Shown: positions 42,346-53,262, numbered from the stretch's first letter. The stretch: DNA of 64,000 nucleotides from Molanna angustata (GCA_963576475.1 OY754980.1:1917567-1981566); one strand, 5' to 3'. Notes: generated from the letters alone by a model not told the origin. A program made the numbers and translations.

Positions 42346-44458
42346 ATAACTAGTTGCATGTAACACATGAGATCCAACTGTCGATAGCGATAGTATGTAT
42401 AGTTGAAGAATATGTACCAAACTATAAACCCATAAATACAAATTATTGAATATTGTCAGATATTTTGTTTTCTATACAACATATGTAGGTATGTATGTCA
42501 AGATAGGATAGTATGGAGTGTAATGATATATAAAAATATTTATATAAAAGATAGTCTAAATTAAAATAATTGTATTAAACAATAAATAAGTCATGAATTT
42601 GACAGTTGCCATTTTGACCTTTGCCGTTGTATTTCCTCCCTGCCGGTCTATTCACCCACGCTAATTGTTCCCGCGTCATTCTTGTCTTGAACCGCTAACG
42701 AAGCTCATTGTTTTCCGATTTGAATCGGGTTTGCCGTGTTTAAATACAACACGCATGGAATTACTCCAGGAGTAATCCGGGCAAACTAATTGTTAAAGTA
42801 TTTAATTCAACCATATATAGTAAAAGTGTCATTTGTGCCAGTATTATAGTGATATTGCTTCCTGTTTGCCGACTCAGTACTTGTTCTATACAACGGCCAT
42901 CTTCTTTGTGAGGATGACACGCTAAATTTTGATATTGCAATTGGACCATAAAGGAAAGAAGTAGTTGTTATACACTACCTAAATTATTAAACAAACATTG
43001 CAATAAAGGTATTTATTCCACCACTATTCTGGGTCCTGTTTTCTATCTTGTACGAGTGACGAAGCCAATAGCCATTCGTCCCGCAGACCAAAGCCACTGT
43101 GATCATCAATCGGAACTTTCTGTCCCGTTCTCTACATGCATCGAGCCGTCACACCATTGATAGCCTCTCCAGCCGTATCCCTACTGGATCATTGTTTATT
43201 CAGACAGAAGTCAGCTGCCAGCTAAGATCGTCATTCCTTTAATTTTTGAAATGTTGGTAAACTCTCATCGTAAATTAGTTTTGGTTTAAAGTCAGTTGAA
43301 CCCCACATACTCAGGTCTTTCAGTTATTGAATCTATGTTATGCCAAGACTTGAAATTGATTTTAAGTTAATTATTCACATTGCATTATACATGTGATACT
43401 TACTGATTCGCTCTTGTATGTTACTAAGTGTCTGTAAGTTTGATGGTGAAATTATATGTGATCAGACCTATATTGTGTTTTAAATCAATCCCGTTTCCTC
43501 CTTAGAGCATTCTAGAACAGCACCAGAGAACACAACACCCAGCGAACCCAGAGTTAAAGGAGTCCTGCTCGTGGCATTGTATTTTCTCATTAATATAATT
43601 AATAATTGGTAAAACTCTTGTTTACCACAGGAGGAAGGTCCTTTTTTCCTACCCAGAATATGAAAATAGCATGATGGTTTGTATGTATGTTTGAAGATGA
43701 AGTATCAAACTATTAAGTCTTCTTACATATTGTGTATAGGCGACTGCCATACAAAATGTATGAAGCAATGTCGTCACTAAATTCAATTTTTAAAAAAATT
43801 GTTAAAAAAAATTGAGATCTTCTACTACAATGGTAATATTTTTTATAGAAAATTAAATTATCTAGTTGGGGTGTTTCGGCTTTTTTCGATAATTGTAAAA
43901 GTTTTGGAAAAATAGGCAGTTAAACTCATAAATTTATGATAAAAAAATACTTTTCTTAATAAAAAATGTTTGAGAAACCCTGGAATTTTTTTGAAAAAAC
44001 TAATTTGAGATTTTGTATTTGTCTATGTTTGTACCAATTTTCAGCGTTCTAACTTTTATGGTTTCTGAGATATATGGAAAAATAAAATAAAAATTCAAAA
44101 GTTGATAACCCCTGACTGAAACAAAAATTCAAAATTTTGAGTAAAAAAGTTTTGTAGGCCTATAACTGTGTATATATTCTGAAATTTTGGGCTCTGTAAA
44201 TTGAGCGGATCAAAAGTTAGAAGGGGGGGACGGACACACACACACACAGACACACGAAATGTTCTACTCCGAATTCTGAGTAAATCCGTCTATGGAACAT
44301 ATATGCTGCGAAGCCTAAAAGTTGGTGTTTTTTGACTTCAAAGTTGGAAAAGCCGTGAAAAAAGTAGACCTCTCCATACAATTCTCGCGTATTCTGGCTT
44401 GAAACATTGTCGATGTGTTAAGAGAACAAAGTTCTCCTGAACAAATCGACAGTTGGAT
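42346..44458 (+). repeat. Copy B of the unclassified interspersed repeat (with solo LTR inside)
   Basis: Starts TAACTAGTTGCATGTAACAC and carries ATCCAACTGTCGA (42372-42384). It ends TCGACAGTTGGAT (44446-44458), the exact reverse complement. A GAGAACAAAGTTCTC hairpin lies 16 bases before the 3' end, and a CACACACACA run precedes it. Without the LTR at 42519-43629 it is about 1.0 kb. The same ends are seen in copies C and D. It is non-coding. The subterminal inverted repeats plus a 3' hairpin recall non-autonomous Helitron/Helentron-type elements (inference). Confidence 0.85.
42519..43629 (+). mobile_element. Solo LTR, about 1.1 kb, inside repeat copy B
   Basis: Begins TGTAATGATATA and ends CTTGTTTACCACA (TG...CA). 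It is flanked by GGAG (42515-42518 and 43630-43633). The uninterrupted copy C shows the empty site (GTATGGAGGTCAGTC). Internal AATAAAGG at about 43002 can serve as a polyadenylation signal. No gag/pol motif is present. A 4-bp target duplication would fit a Gypsy origin. Confidence 0.75.
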
Positions 44459-44684
44459 AAAAACAAACTAAACCAAAAAGACACTTATAATTGCGGTGTT
44501 TATCTAATTCCAGCACATATGTGGCAATGACTACGCAATTAACTACTGAAGTCAACAGCAGAAACTCAATACCCTATCCGAAATAAAAAAATATTCTCGC
44601 TAGAATACTTCAACTTTGTATGGGAATTATATGTGCAATCACAAATAGAAAAAAATTACTAGCAACAAAAATAAAATACAAGTT

Positions 44685-45452
44685 TAACTAGTTGCATGTA
44701 ACACATGAGATCCAACTGTCGACAGCGATAGTATGTATAGTTGAAGAATAAGTACCAAACCCATAAATACAAATTATTTATTATTTTATGATATTTAGTT
44801 TTCTATACAACACATGTACCTAGGTAGTCAAGATAGGATAGTATGGAGGTCAGTCTTTTTTTCCTACCTGGAATATGAAAACAGCATGATGGTATATGTA
44901 TATTGTATGTTTAGAGATGAAGTATCAAACTATTAAGTCTTCTTTGATATTGTGTATAGGTGACTACCATACAAATTGTATGAAGCGATGTCGTCACTAA
45001 ATTCAATTTTATAAAAATTGTTAAAAAAAATTTGAGATGTACTGCTACAATGTTAATATTTTTTATATAAAATTAAATTATCTAGTTGGGGTGTTTCGGC
45101 TTTTTTCGATATTTTAAAAAAAAATTACAGTATAAGCAGTTAAACTCATAAATTTATAAAAAAAAAAAATACTTTTCTTAATAAAAAATGTTTGAGAAAC
45201 CCTGGAATTTTTTTGAATAAACTAATTTGAGATTTTGTATTTGTCTATGTTTATACCAATTTTCAGCGTTCTAGCTTTTATGGTTTCTGAGATATAGGGA
45301 AAAATAAAATAAAAATTCAAAAGTTGATAACCCCTGACTGAAACAAAAATTCAAAATTCAGAGTATAAAAGTTTTGTAGGCCTGTAACTGTTTATATATT
45401 CTGAAATTTTAGGCTCTGTAAATTGAGCGGATCAAAAGTTATAAGGGGGGAC

Positions 45453-45487
<35 letters not shown>

Positions 45488-45712
45488 TACACACACACAC
45501 ACAGACACACGAAATGTTCTACTCCGAATTCTGAGTAAATCCGTGTATGGAACATATATGCTGCGAAGCCTCTAAGTTGGTGTTTTTTTTCTTCAAAGTT
45601 GGAAAAGCCGTGAAAAAAGTAGACCTCTCCATACAATTCTCGCGTATTCTGGCTTGATACATTGTCGATATGTTAAGAGAACAAAGTTCTCCTGAACAAA
45701 TCGACAGTTGGA
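44685..45712 (+). repeat. Copy C of the unclassified interspersed repeat, uninterrupted
   Basis: Runs from TAACTAGTTGCATG to ATCGACAGTTGGA, only 226 bp after copy B. It has the same 5' ATCCAACTGTCGA, internal GGGGTGTTTCGGC, (CA)n run at 45455-45508 and 3' hairpin GAGAACAAAGTTCTC. Best single reference copy of the family in the window. Confidence 0.88.
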
Positions 45713-45985
45713 ATAGCAAAAATGTTTGATATGTGATGTAGACAGCAATGTTGTTGAAAGATTCAACTAAATTGTTGCCAAGATTGTTGGAGGTAAACGC
45801 ATCAATTATTCGCTTTGTCAATCATACCAGAGTCGTTTTTCTCAAGCGACCGTTTTATAATTTACACAAAAGTGTACTTGGTGTAAGTCCTGGAAAATGG
45901 TAAAAAGAAAGTTAAAAGGCAATGTATCACACAACCAGTTGACCTAGATTATGGTGATAATGTTGCAACTCCTGATATAGACAAT
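45713..45985. other. Short unassigned gap
   Basis: No domain is recognisable. It probably belongs to the decayed gene that continues at 45990. Confidence 0.4.
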
Positions 45986-45989
45986 GTTG

Positions 45990-46690
45990 CGTTTTTGGAA
46001 ACTAAATAAAGATTTATTACATCTCTTCAGATGACGAGATGGAACGACAGGAAATCCAAAAATCAACAATTTTACAAAATGAATCGAGCAAATGGATGGA
46101 ATTGAGGAGTAAACGTTTAACCGCATCCTGGTTTGAAAAAAGTTGTAAATGAAGAACCAATATAAGTTGCGGACCATTGGTAAAAACTATACTTTATAAT
46201 ATAGATTTAAATGTTGCTTCCATTAAGTATGGATGGGAAGATGAAGATGAAGCACTTAGGTAACTATCAGTGTAAGAAAATATTAAGATTGAAAAATGCC
46301 GTTTATTTTTAGACAAATGTCATCCATATTAAAATGAAGAGAATGGCAATGTACAAGTAAAGTGCCTATACAGTGCGAGAGTTTTGGTAGTGGAAGATGC
46401 CATCAGAGAGAAAAAAATCAAAATATGGAAAATACACAAATATGATAATATACACATTGACAAAAATCACGACAGGCTTTACAAAATAAAGGGGCAGCTA
46501 CACATTTCAGTGCGTGACTTATGTGTGTTCAGCTAGTGAACGCATAAGAGTTGAGCGCATATATTACGATAAAACCTTTCTTGAAAACAAAATGCAAATG
46601 CAATTATGTAGAATGCTTTCTACCTGAAATAGTTGACCCACGCAGCCACAGGGGATTACAAATTTGAGATCCAGCGTATATTTCTAATAT
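45990..46690 (+). pseudogene. YqaJ-like exonuclease relic, longer copy
   Basis: Segments in order: ESSKWMELRSKRLTASWFEK (46085-46145), SIKYGWEDEDEALR, KIEKCRLFLDKCHPY, NVQVKCLYSARVLVVEDAI and DNIHIDKNHDRLYKIKGQLH, then ISVRDLCVFS. After a frame change come ERIRVERIYYDKTF and EIVDPRS. This follows the YqaJ exonuclease layout: the WR..R.TAS entry block, yG...E..A, V.vKC, and the IkGQLh...d.C.f end. Several stops and frame changes make it inactive. Such genes occur in insect genomes outside phages and are usually linked to repeats. Confidence 0.75.
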
Positions 46691-46904
46691 TTCGATAGCA
46701 AAACGCAAAAGTAAAAAAACAAACATCTTGTGAAAAAAAATGCTGAAATACATTGTTTTCATAGAGTATTAAATAATGTATGTGTAAATAATTTTAATTG
46801 GTCTATATTATTTATTGATATTATTTTTTTATCAATTTTTTAAAAATGAATAAATATTATCTTATATTTATTCATTCATATAATACACTTCTCAGTGTAT
46901 TCCC
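46691..46904. other. AT-rich gap
   Basis: No feature was recognised. Confidence 0.5.
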
Positions 46905-47095
46905 ATACAGCGGGGAGTCCGGCAGGGATGTGTATTGTCACCTACACTGTTCAATATGTACTCTGAGCTTGCCGATGTGGATATAGGAGTTAAGGTTAAC
47001 GGTGTAGCCATCAGCAACATAAGATATGCAGATGATACTGTTTTACTTGCACTTGATGATACTGTTCTGCCTCCGGATCGTAGTCCAATATTCCA
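46905..47095 (+). pseudogene. RTE-type reverse-transcriptase fragment
   Basis: RGVRQGCVLSPTLFNMYSE, VKVNGVAISNIRYADDTVLL followed by ALDDT. These are the RT blocks G.rQGc.lSP.LFn.y.E and iRYADD.vll typical of RTE and related non-LTR elements. Only about 60 codons remain. Confidence 0.85.
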
Positions 47096-47139
47096 ATTTT
47101 TAGCACTTTACTATTCACACAAATCAACTTACAAGTTTT

Positions 47140-48535
47140 AAGCCAGTATACAGTGTTAAAAACTCAATAGAATTTTGTAATAAACTTAAGGACTCAATAC
47201 CACCTACGAATAGTACACTAGTGTCGTTCGATGTAAAAAGCCTTTTTACTAATATACCTGTGGACGAATCTTTGGAATACCTAAAGCAAATCCTTGACAA
47301 TAAATGCGATGATCAAGAAATAAAAGAAGAATTATATATAATAATCAAATCATGTATAAAACAAAATTACTTTTGTTTCAATAATGAATACTACACACAA
47401 AAAGATGGACTTCCAATGGGCAACCCATTATCTCCACTAATGGCGGACATTTTCATGGACAATTTTGAATCCAAAATATTCACATCTACCAACCCACTAT
47501 TAAAACATATAAAAAATTATCACAGATACGTAGATGATATTTTCTTCACATTTACTGGAACAAAAAGACAATCAAACAACCTGCTAACGCTCTTTAATTC
47601 ACAACATAAAAATATATACAGTTTACCAGTGAAATCAGGGAAGATAAAAACCTAAACTTCTTAGATATAACAATAACCATAGATATAAACCAATTCAAAT
47701 TCAAAATATTTAGAAAAGAGACATTACCGACTCAATTATACATTCAACTTCTTTCCATCCATTAAGTCAAAAAATGTCAGCATTCAACAATATGATCCAC
47801 AGACTAGTGTCTATACCATTGTCAGAAGAAAATTATAAAATTGAAGTAGACACGATATTAGACATAGCTAAAAGCAACGGTTATAACACCAAACACATTC
47901 TAAGTAAAATTAAAAACAAAGAAAGGCAAATGCTTCTACACAAATATGTATACCACAAAGTACAACACAATGATAACGACACCCCGTGGAGGAGAATCCT
48001 ATTTACAGGAAAACTAACTACAGATATATTAAACACTTGCAAAAATAAAAGTTTTAAACCAGCATACTACACTAATAACAGCATAAAAAGGTACATTTTC
48101 AAAAACAAATCCAAAATAGATAAATTAAACGAAAGTGGGGTTTACAAAATTCAATGTGGAAGCTGCGAAGCCTTCTATATTGGACAATCAGGAAGGAAAA
48201 TATCTACTCGAATAAAAGAACATGTGAAAGCCACCAAAAACTTCAGCCTAAATTCCAATATGGCGGACCACATAAGAGATACAGAACACAAATTTAATGG
48301 AGGGGAAGCACAAGCAATACACATATGCAACAAAGGAAGAAAATTGGACATACATATTGGAAAAAATCGAAATCGGAAAAGAAAACCACAACATACATCT
48401 TTTAAATATTCACAGACCTCCCATCACCTCTCCACTTCAGTCCCTTTTGACAAAAAACCAATACACCCCTGCCACGAATCTATTGAAGTCCCCCCCCGCC
48501 CCCCCCTCCGCCAAACCCTCCCCCGCAACGCATAA
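47140..48535 (+). pseudogene. Penelope-like retroelement: RT plus GIY-YIG endonuclease
   Basis: 47140-47655 contains TLVSFDVKSLFTNIPVDESL (first RT aspartate), QKDGLPMGNPLSPLMADIFM and HRYVDDIFFTFTG. A frameshift at about 47630 leads into NLNFLDITITI. 47774-48535 continues with MSAFNNMIHRLVSIPLSEEN, WRRILFTGKL and the GIY-YIG nuclease: GVYKIQCGSCEAFYIGQSGR then KISTRIKEHV. The end runs NMADHIRDTEHKFN, then a frame change into LLNIHRPPITSPLQSLL. The catalytic G-Y, Y-I-G, R and E positions look intact. It is inactivated by at least two frameshifts, and the 5' end is missing. It is the better preserved of the Penelope copies here. Confidence 0.92.
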
Positions 48536-48559
48536 CATAGACTTTGAATAATAGTTTAA

Positions 48560-48602
48560 GTAACGACGTTGCTGATGATGGACGAAAGTCCGAAAACGTT
48601 AC
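48560..48602 (+). other. Hammerhead-like motif after Penelope relic 2
   Basis: CTGATGA (48572-48578), stem GGAC/GTCC capped by GAAA, then GAAA. GTAACG (48560-48565) can pair with CGTTAC (48597-48602). Both conserved core strands are present, but a clear UH cleavage site is not. Hammerhead ribozymes are known in the terminal repeats of Penelope-like elements. Confidence 0.6.
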
Positions 48603-48689
48603 AATAATTAATTTATAAAAGTTAATTTATTGAGTGGAAGTAAAACTATAGTGTCTTATTGTTAAGTCAATATATATAATTTACAATGG

Positions 48690-49375
48690 CATTCCACAGT
48701 GTGAATAATAAGAACTTTGAAAACTTTACTATTGTTTTCTGGAAGAAAATGATGTACTAACAATTTTCTTCTCCATCTGAAAACTTGATTGTTCTCGCAA
48801 CGTACGTGGTCAAAGCTTATGCTCCGACTTGGTTCACAATCAAAACACATCCTTCCTGTTAAAAATGGAGCGCGACACCTGTATCAACTCATATCTGCCA
48901 CTAGATACTTGCCAACAGAACTTAAAGTAAGTATAGATCCAGTTATTCAAAGAAATACTTCGTGAACTGATCTACAACAGCACATCCGTGAACTGGAGGC
49001 AAGTTGAATATTAAAATCTTGAAGTAACAAAAAAAAAAACACTTGGAATGTTCCAACTTTCTTCTCTAAACCTTGATGCATCATCCTACATTGATCTCAT
49101 TCAGTGGCATGATGAAATCACAGACCCACCACTGTTGAAACTGATACCTAATGAACAAATCCAACCATTTATCGCACAAAAAGGAGAAGGTGACTTGCCT
49201 CTTCTATGACTTCCTTGCCATTCTCAAGCAGTGGAAAGAGCTGTGATGACTGTCACTGAAGCTTCAGCCAAGCTAAGCACAAAAAGCACTAGAGAAGGCT
49301 ATATCACAACCCAAATTGAGTCACGAAGAGCTATAACAAAGTTCGAGAGTAAGCAAGATTTTCGTGCAAATTAAA
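48690..49375 (+). pseudogene. Decayed member of an unnamed arthropod repeat-associated protein family
   Basis: Pieces in order: VVKAYAPTWFTIKTHPSC (48805-48860), GARHLYQLISATRYLPTELK, SIDPVIQRN, HIRELEA, LSSLNLDASSYIDLIQWHDE, ITDPPLLKLIPNEQIQPFI, LPCHSQAVERAVMTVTEASA and REGYITTQIESRRAI. I recall the CYAPTWF / DPVIQRN / LPCH.QAVER...EAS pattern from many uncharacterised arthropod proteins that occur in high copy number. No enzymatic function is known to me. Frequent stops and frame changes show a pseudogene. Confidence 0.6.
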
Positions 49376-50130
49376 ACTATTTTTATAATTTTCTTGTACT
49401 ATAATAATGTGTTTTCTTTTTATAATACATCATTAAAACTTTAAACTCTGCCTTTTTACCCCTTTGCAATGACTTAGAAATATCACATATTATATTAAAT
49501 TGGGTAAAAAAACCAGACCGCCGAACTGCCAATACGTATTGGGCTGCTTTTGGAAAGTTGAGACCAAGGGGACGCCCATATCTTAAAATTTTTAGAAAAA
49601 AAAATGCAATCAAAATACCCCTAACATGAATTTAGTCACAAGTTACAGTATTGACAGTAATAAGTATAAAATAAGTACTTTTTTTATGTAATGGCAATAT
49701 TGAAGTAAGCAAATGACCCTGAAGTTAGAGATGGGTTCAAACCAGACAAACATTATTTTAAAATGGAATCTTTTTCAATTTCAAATAATATGAAGGGTAC
49801 AGGTATAAAACAGGGTATGTCACATTTTTTTGTTTTTTGATATTTAAATGGCAACCCAGTGTATGTCTATGGTATTTTCATTTCCACTCACACAATACAG
49901 ATACAAATCATGGGAAGTCCTTTAAAATGAATGATTTTAAAATTGCGTACATGCATAAAAGTGGGAGAGTCCACTCTGTGCAAGTATAAAACAAGGAGGA
50001 TCCAATCCAAACGCTACACACGTACACCTCATTCAACAGTCGTCACAGTGACAGCAAGCAAGCAACAGGCGGTTACACACGTGCAAATTGTTTGTTTTTG
50101 TGACTGTTTAAATCATTTTAAAGGTGTTTG
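49376..50130. other. AT-rich gap, possible 5' region of the next element
   Basis: No domain is recognisable at 49376-49900. 49930-50130 leads without an obvious boundary into the start of the DDE-type relic and may be its 5' UTR or promoter. Confidence 0.4.
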
Positions 50131-51600
50131 CAATGGATTCGGATTGTAGTGATAGAATATCTACACAACTTTCTTTCCCCTTAGTGCTTTTGTCCCGTTT
50201 CTATCGGGGTACGCTTTGACCATGATCCTGGAATTAGCGAGTCTGGTAATTACATTGAAGCAACTGCCATCTGACCTTCGTAACCCTTAGAAAGGGGAAC
50301 CAGATAAATTGGATCATGGCTACACATAGCTAGTGATATAAATCCGCACATAGATTTTTTAAAAATCCAGAGGTGCGTGCCCCGCCCCGATTCGAACCGT
50401 CGACCTCACGCATGTGATGCGACGACATTACCGCTGGAGAATATCTACACAACAAACTAAAAAAAGAATAATAACTGGCAGGACTCAAGATGTGATCAAA
50501 AACGAGGTGCTTGAAGAAATACTAGGATATTTTAATTCATTGGGAAGTGTATATGAGCAGAATTTATAAGTGTTTATAATGCTAAGCGACAAAGGAACAG
50601 AAATAACGAAGCAGAAGCAAACATTCATCAAGCCAGCTACTCATACAGAGTTAGGGTGAAGTGTGAGGACAGCATGAAAGATGTCCTTGTATGTAAAAAA
50701 GCTTTTATTTCGATGCATGGAATTAGAAAAGGAAAATTAGAGCATCTACAAAATGCTCTGAAGTATACTGGAGAAGCTTCTCAGGACCTCAGAGGTAAAC
50801 ATTCAGTAATAACTAAGCAGATGAACAAAAATTTACATGTTAAGGTATGTGAGCACATAAAATCCTTTAAAGGTAGGCAGAGCCATTATAGTTTGAAAGA
50901 TACACGAAGAGAATATCTACCCGATACATTATCTATCAAAAAAATGTTTAATATTTTTATGGAAGATAATCCGAATGTAAAAATACAGAAATATTTTTAA
51001 CACAAAATTTAATATTCCATTTGGATATCCTCGCATGGACACTTGTAGTACTTGCGATGCTTACAAAATTAAATCAAGTATATTTAAAAATGAAAATAGA
51101 TAAGAAGAATTGAAAAAATTGACAATTCAGAATACCTTACATAAAATAAAAGCGCAGGTATTTAACGATCGTATGAAGTCATGATCCACGACTCAAACGA
51201 TCCATGACTCAAAGAGATTTCATAGCCATTGCTATGGATTTTCAAAAAAATGTTTCCATACCAAATATTACAACCAATGATGTATATATTATAAGAGAGA
51301 GCTATCCATGTATTCTTTTAATATTCATGAACTTGTGAGTAGAAAGTCTTGTTTCTACGCATACTCAGAAGCATGTGGCAAGAAAGGGCCCGATGATGTT
51401 TCATCATTTTTATTTGATTATGTCACCAATCATGTGGACAGATCAGTCAAACACTTGTCAATATTCTGTGACTCCTGTGGGGGGCAGAATAAAAACTATA
51501 CCATCATCAGGTTTATTTACTTTGTTGTTCATGACAACATACGGTCTTGAAACCATGTCACTTACTGTCAGAAGTTTCCACAAACTTAAATGTACTCAAT
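50131..51600 (+). pseudogene. DDE-type transposase-like relic, split by a SINE
   Basis: Starts ATGGATTCGGATTGTAGTGA. After 12 codons it is interrupted by the SINE at 50170-50437, then continues QTKKRIITGRTQDVIKNEVL. 50656-51000 holds KDVLVCKKAFISMHGIRKGK, GKHSVITKQMN and SHYSLKDTRREYLPDTLSIK. Next come IPFGYPRMDTCSTCDAY, FQKNVSIPNIT, YYKRELSMYSFNIHELVSR and HLSIFCDSCGGQNKNYTIIR (51440-51510). The zinc-like FG.PR.DTC..CD block and the D..CGGQNkN block mark a common uncharacterised insect family, apparently related to the intact protein at 38429. It is cut near 51595 by an RTE tail. Confidence 0.72.
50170..50437 (-). mobile_element. tRNA-Val-like SINE, family 2, second copy
   Basis: The 16-bp perfect target duplication AGAATATCTACACAAC lies at 50154-50169 and 50438-50453. 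It has the same body as 11814-12089 (GTCCCGTTTCTATCGGGGTA, ATGATCCTGGAATT, GATTCGAACCGTCGACCTC) with a few per cent difference. It interrupts the transposase-like ORF twelve codons after its ATG. Confidence 0.93.
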
Positions 51601-51965
51601 GAGCAATGGAAAGACAAATGTTGGGCATATCCTTGAGAGACCGAATAAGAAACGAGGAAATAAGGCGCCGGTCAAAGGTCACAGACATTGCAGAAAGAGT
51701 GGGAAGGCTAAAATGGCAATGAGCAGGTCATGTGGCAAGACAGAGAGATAATTGATGGACCCCCAGAATTCTGAATTGGAGACCCTATCATAATAGAAGA
51801 AGTTTAGGGAGACCACAGAGGAGATGGACTGACGATATTGTCCAACTGGTGGGACATAGGTGAAAGCAGAGTGCCCAGGTTAGAGAGAAATGGAAAACCC
51901 AGGAAGAGGCCTATATCCAGCAGTGGAGTGAAAGGGGCTAAAAAGAAGAAGATATTCATAATTCT
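51600..51965 (+). pseudogene. RTE-type ORF C-terminal tail
   Basis: MERQMLGISLRDRIRNEEIR, RRSKVTDIAERVGRLKWQ, AGHVARQRDN, NRRSLGRPQRRWTDDIVQL and QEEAYIQQWSERG make up the usual tail after the RT: RRMLgIslrDrirNeeIr...GHvaR..d......RrGrP..rWtDDi......EEaYiqqW. At least three stops. It truncates the preceding DDE relic. Confidence 0.85.
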
Positions 51966-52079
51966 ATTATTTCAAATCCAATCCTGAGGCTGGAGATGAA
52001 GTCCTACCGAGACCATATTTTACAAGTAATATAAAGTCATCATTTGACACATTTTCCGCGAAAAGCCCGAAAGAGATCC
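51966..52079. other. Short AT-rich junction
   Basis: Unassigned sequence between two non-LTR fragments. Confidence 0.4.
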
Positions 52080-52562
52080 AACAAAAAAAAATCCATATAA
52101 AAACGGCCCAGCCTATACATACCCTAACCACATCTCCATCTTTACCGATGGATCCAAAACAGAAAGCGACTGCCCTAGGGTGGGAGCAGCTTATTACTGC
52201 CTTACTCTAGATTCTTCCGGTCTCTTCAAGATTCCTCTGGAAACTTCTATATATAACGCTAAATATGTGGCCATATTCGAAGCTCTCAATTTCATCTCTA
52301 ACCCAGTCCATTTCAAGTGCCATTATAATTCTCTCATTCTCTCAGTGCAGTCCAATCAATCTCTTCCAATCCGAAACACCTTCTTAACCATTTAACAGTT
52401 TTCCAAATTAAACACAAAATTTTAGATTTGGGCATGTCAGAAACCAACGTTTCTATCGCCTGGATCCCAAGTCACAGTGGAATCGAGGGCAATGACAAAG
52501 TTGATGAATTGGCCAAAGAACCATCTAAAAATGGGGACGATTCCCATTTACGATTCGACTAG
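52080..52562 (+). pseudogene. Non-LTR retrotransposon RNase H domain (I/Jockey superfamily)
   Basis: NHISIFTDGSKTESD (first Asp), VGAAYYCLTL, YNAKYVAIFEALNFI (Glu-containing helix). A frameshift near 52370 follows, then FQIKHKILDLGMSETNVSIA, WIPSHSGIEGNDKVDELAKE. The F.DGSk / yn.Ey.AI..AL / W.PSH.GI.GNe.vDelAk pattern is the RNase H found after the RT in I-type elements. The RT itself is absent. Confidence 0.88.
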
Positions 52563-52645
52563 ATTAATATTTTGTTGATTTTTAAAATTATTTTATATTT
52601 TCGAACTTGATTTTGCTATTTGGTTAACATTTACACCATTCAAAA

Positions 52646-52810
52646 ATGGCCTTCGGTCCAAATCCTAAACCACCTAACCCTGCTCAATTATCATCTCTTG
52701 ACAATGATGCGTATACTTCTACCATTAGTGATGAAGAAATCCCAATTCCAAGCAGTTTCTTGGAAATTCGAACTATTAGAGATCCGACAGTGATCCTTAA
52801 GAATATCACA
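52646..52810 (+). other. Possible N-terminus of a non-LTR ORF1
   Basis: A frame starting MAFGPNPKPPNPAQLSSLDN is Pro/Ser-rich and becomes unreadable after about 55 codons. It follows the RNase H fragment by 84 bp and may be the start of a second, head-to-tail element of the same kind as the ORF1 at 54114. Nothing conserved confirms this. Confidence 0.3.
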
Positions 52811-53068
52811 CACGGCCGCTATAATGTAAAGATGTATATTACAGCACGATATATTTCAATACATCTCAATACCTCTTTCCATAGAAATCATCAGGGAACA
52901 CACTGCAGCTATAATGTATATTTTTTACATTTTCGCACATTTTGATATATGTCAATACATTTCCGTATATTACATCTCTCTTCAAACAGGATGTTTTTTT
53001 TTTTTTAAAACCCATCTAGAGATCTTCTCACGTCGACTCAATAGTAGTCCATTGTGATAATTTGCCTC
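52811..53068. other. Non-coding gap
   Basis: Mostly A/T-rich with repeated ATATTTCAATACATYTC-like words near 52850 and 52942. No gene was seen. Confidence 0.4.
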
Positions 53069-53262
53069 CTAGATGTCATTCCATAGTCCTATCTCCTGGA
53101 AGAACTGTAAAATCCTTTGTGGATCGGTGTCTCTGATTTGCTTTTGATCAGCAATATGCAAACCTATTTTCTTTACTCTTGTTTGCATTAGTGGGCCACA
53201 TTCTGTAAGTAGATGCATCGGTGTTTCATGTTCATCCATGCAGAACCTGCATAGTTAAGATT
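53069..53262 (-). pseudogene. Non-LTR ORF2 C-terminal zinc-knuckle region
   Basis: On the minus strand: CRFCMDEHETPMHLLTEC, then MQTRVKKIGLHIADQK, RDTDPQRILQFFQEIGLWND and a stop at 53069-53071. The CX2CX8HX4C knuckle downstream of RNase H is characteristic of R1/I/Jockey-type elements. Its orientation is opposite to the RNase H fragment at 52080. Confidence 0.75.

Noticed and set aside
45990..46690. Phage contamination because of the YqaJ domain
   Set aside because: Surrounding DNA is AT-rich and full of insect-type repeats, the gene is decayed, and no other phage gene is present.
48560..48602. Active hammerhead ribozyme
   Set aside because: Core strands are present, but the cleavage-site triplet and helix continuity are not convincing by eye. 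Reported only as hammerhead-like.
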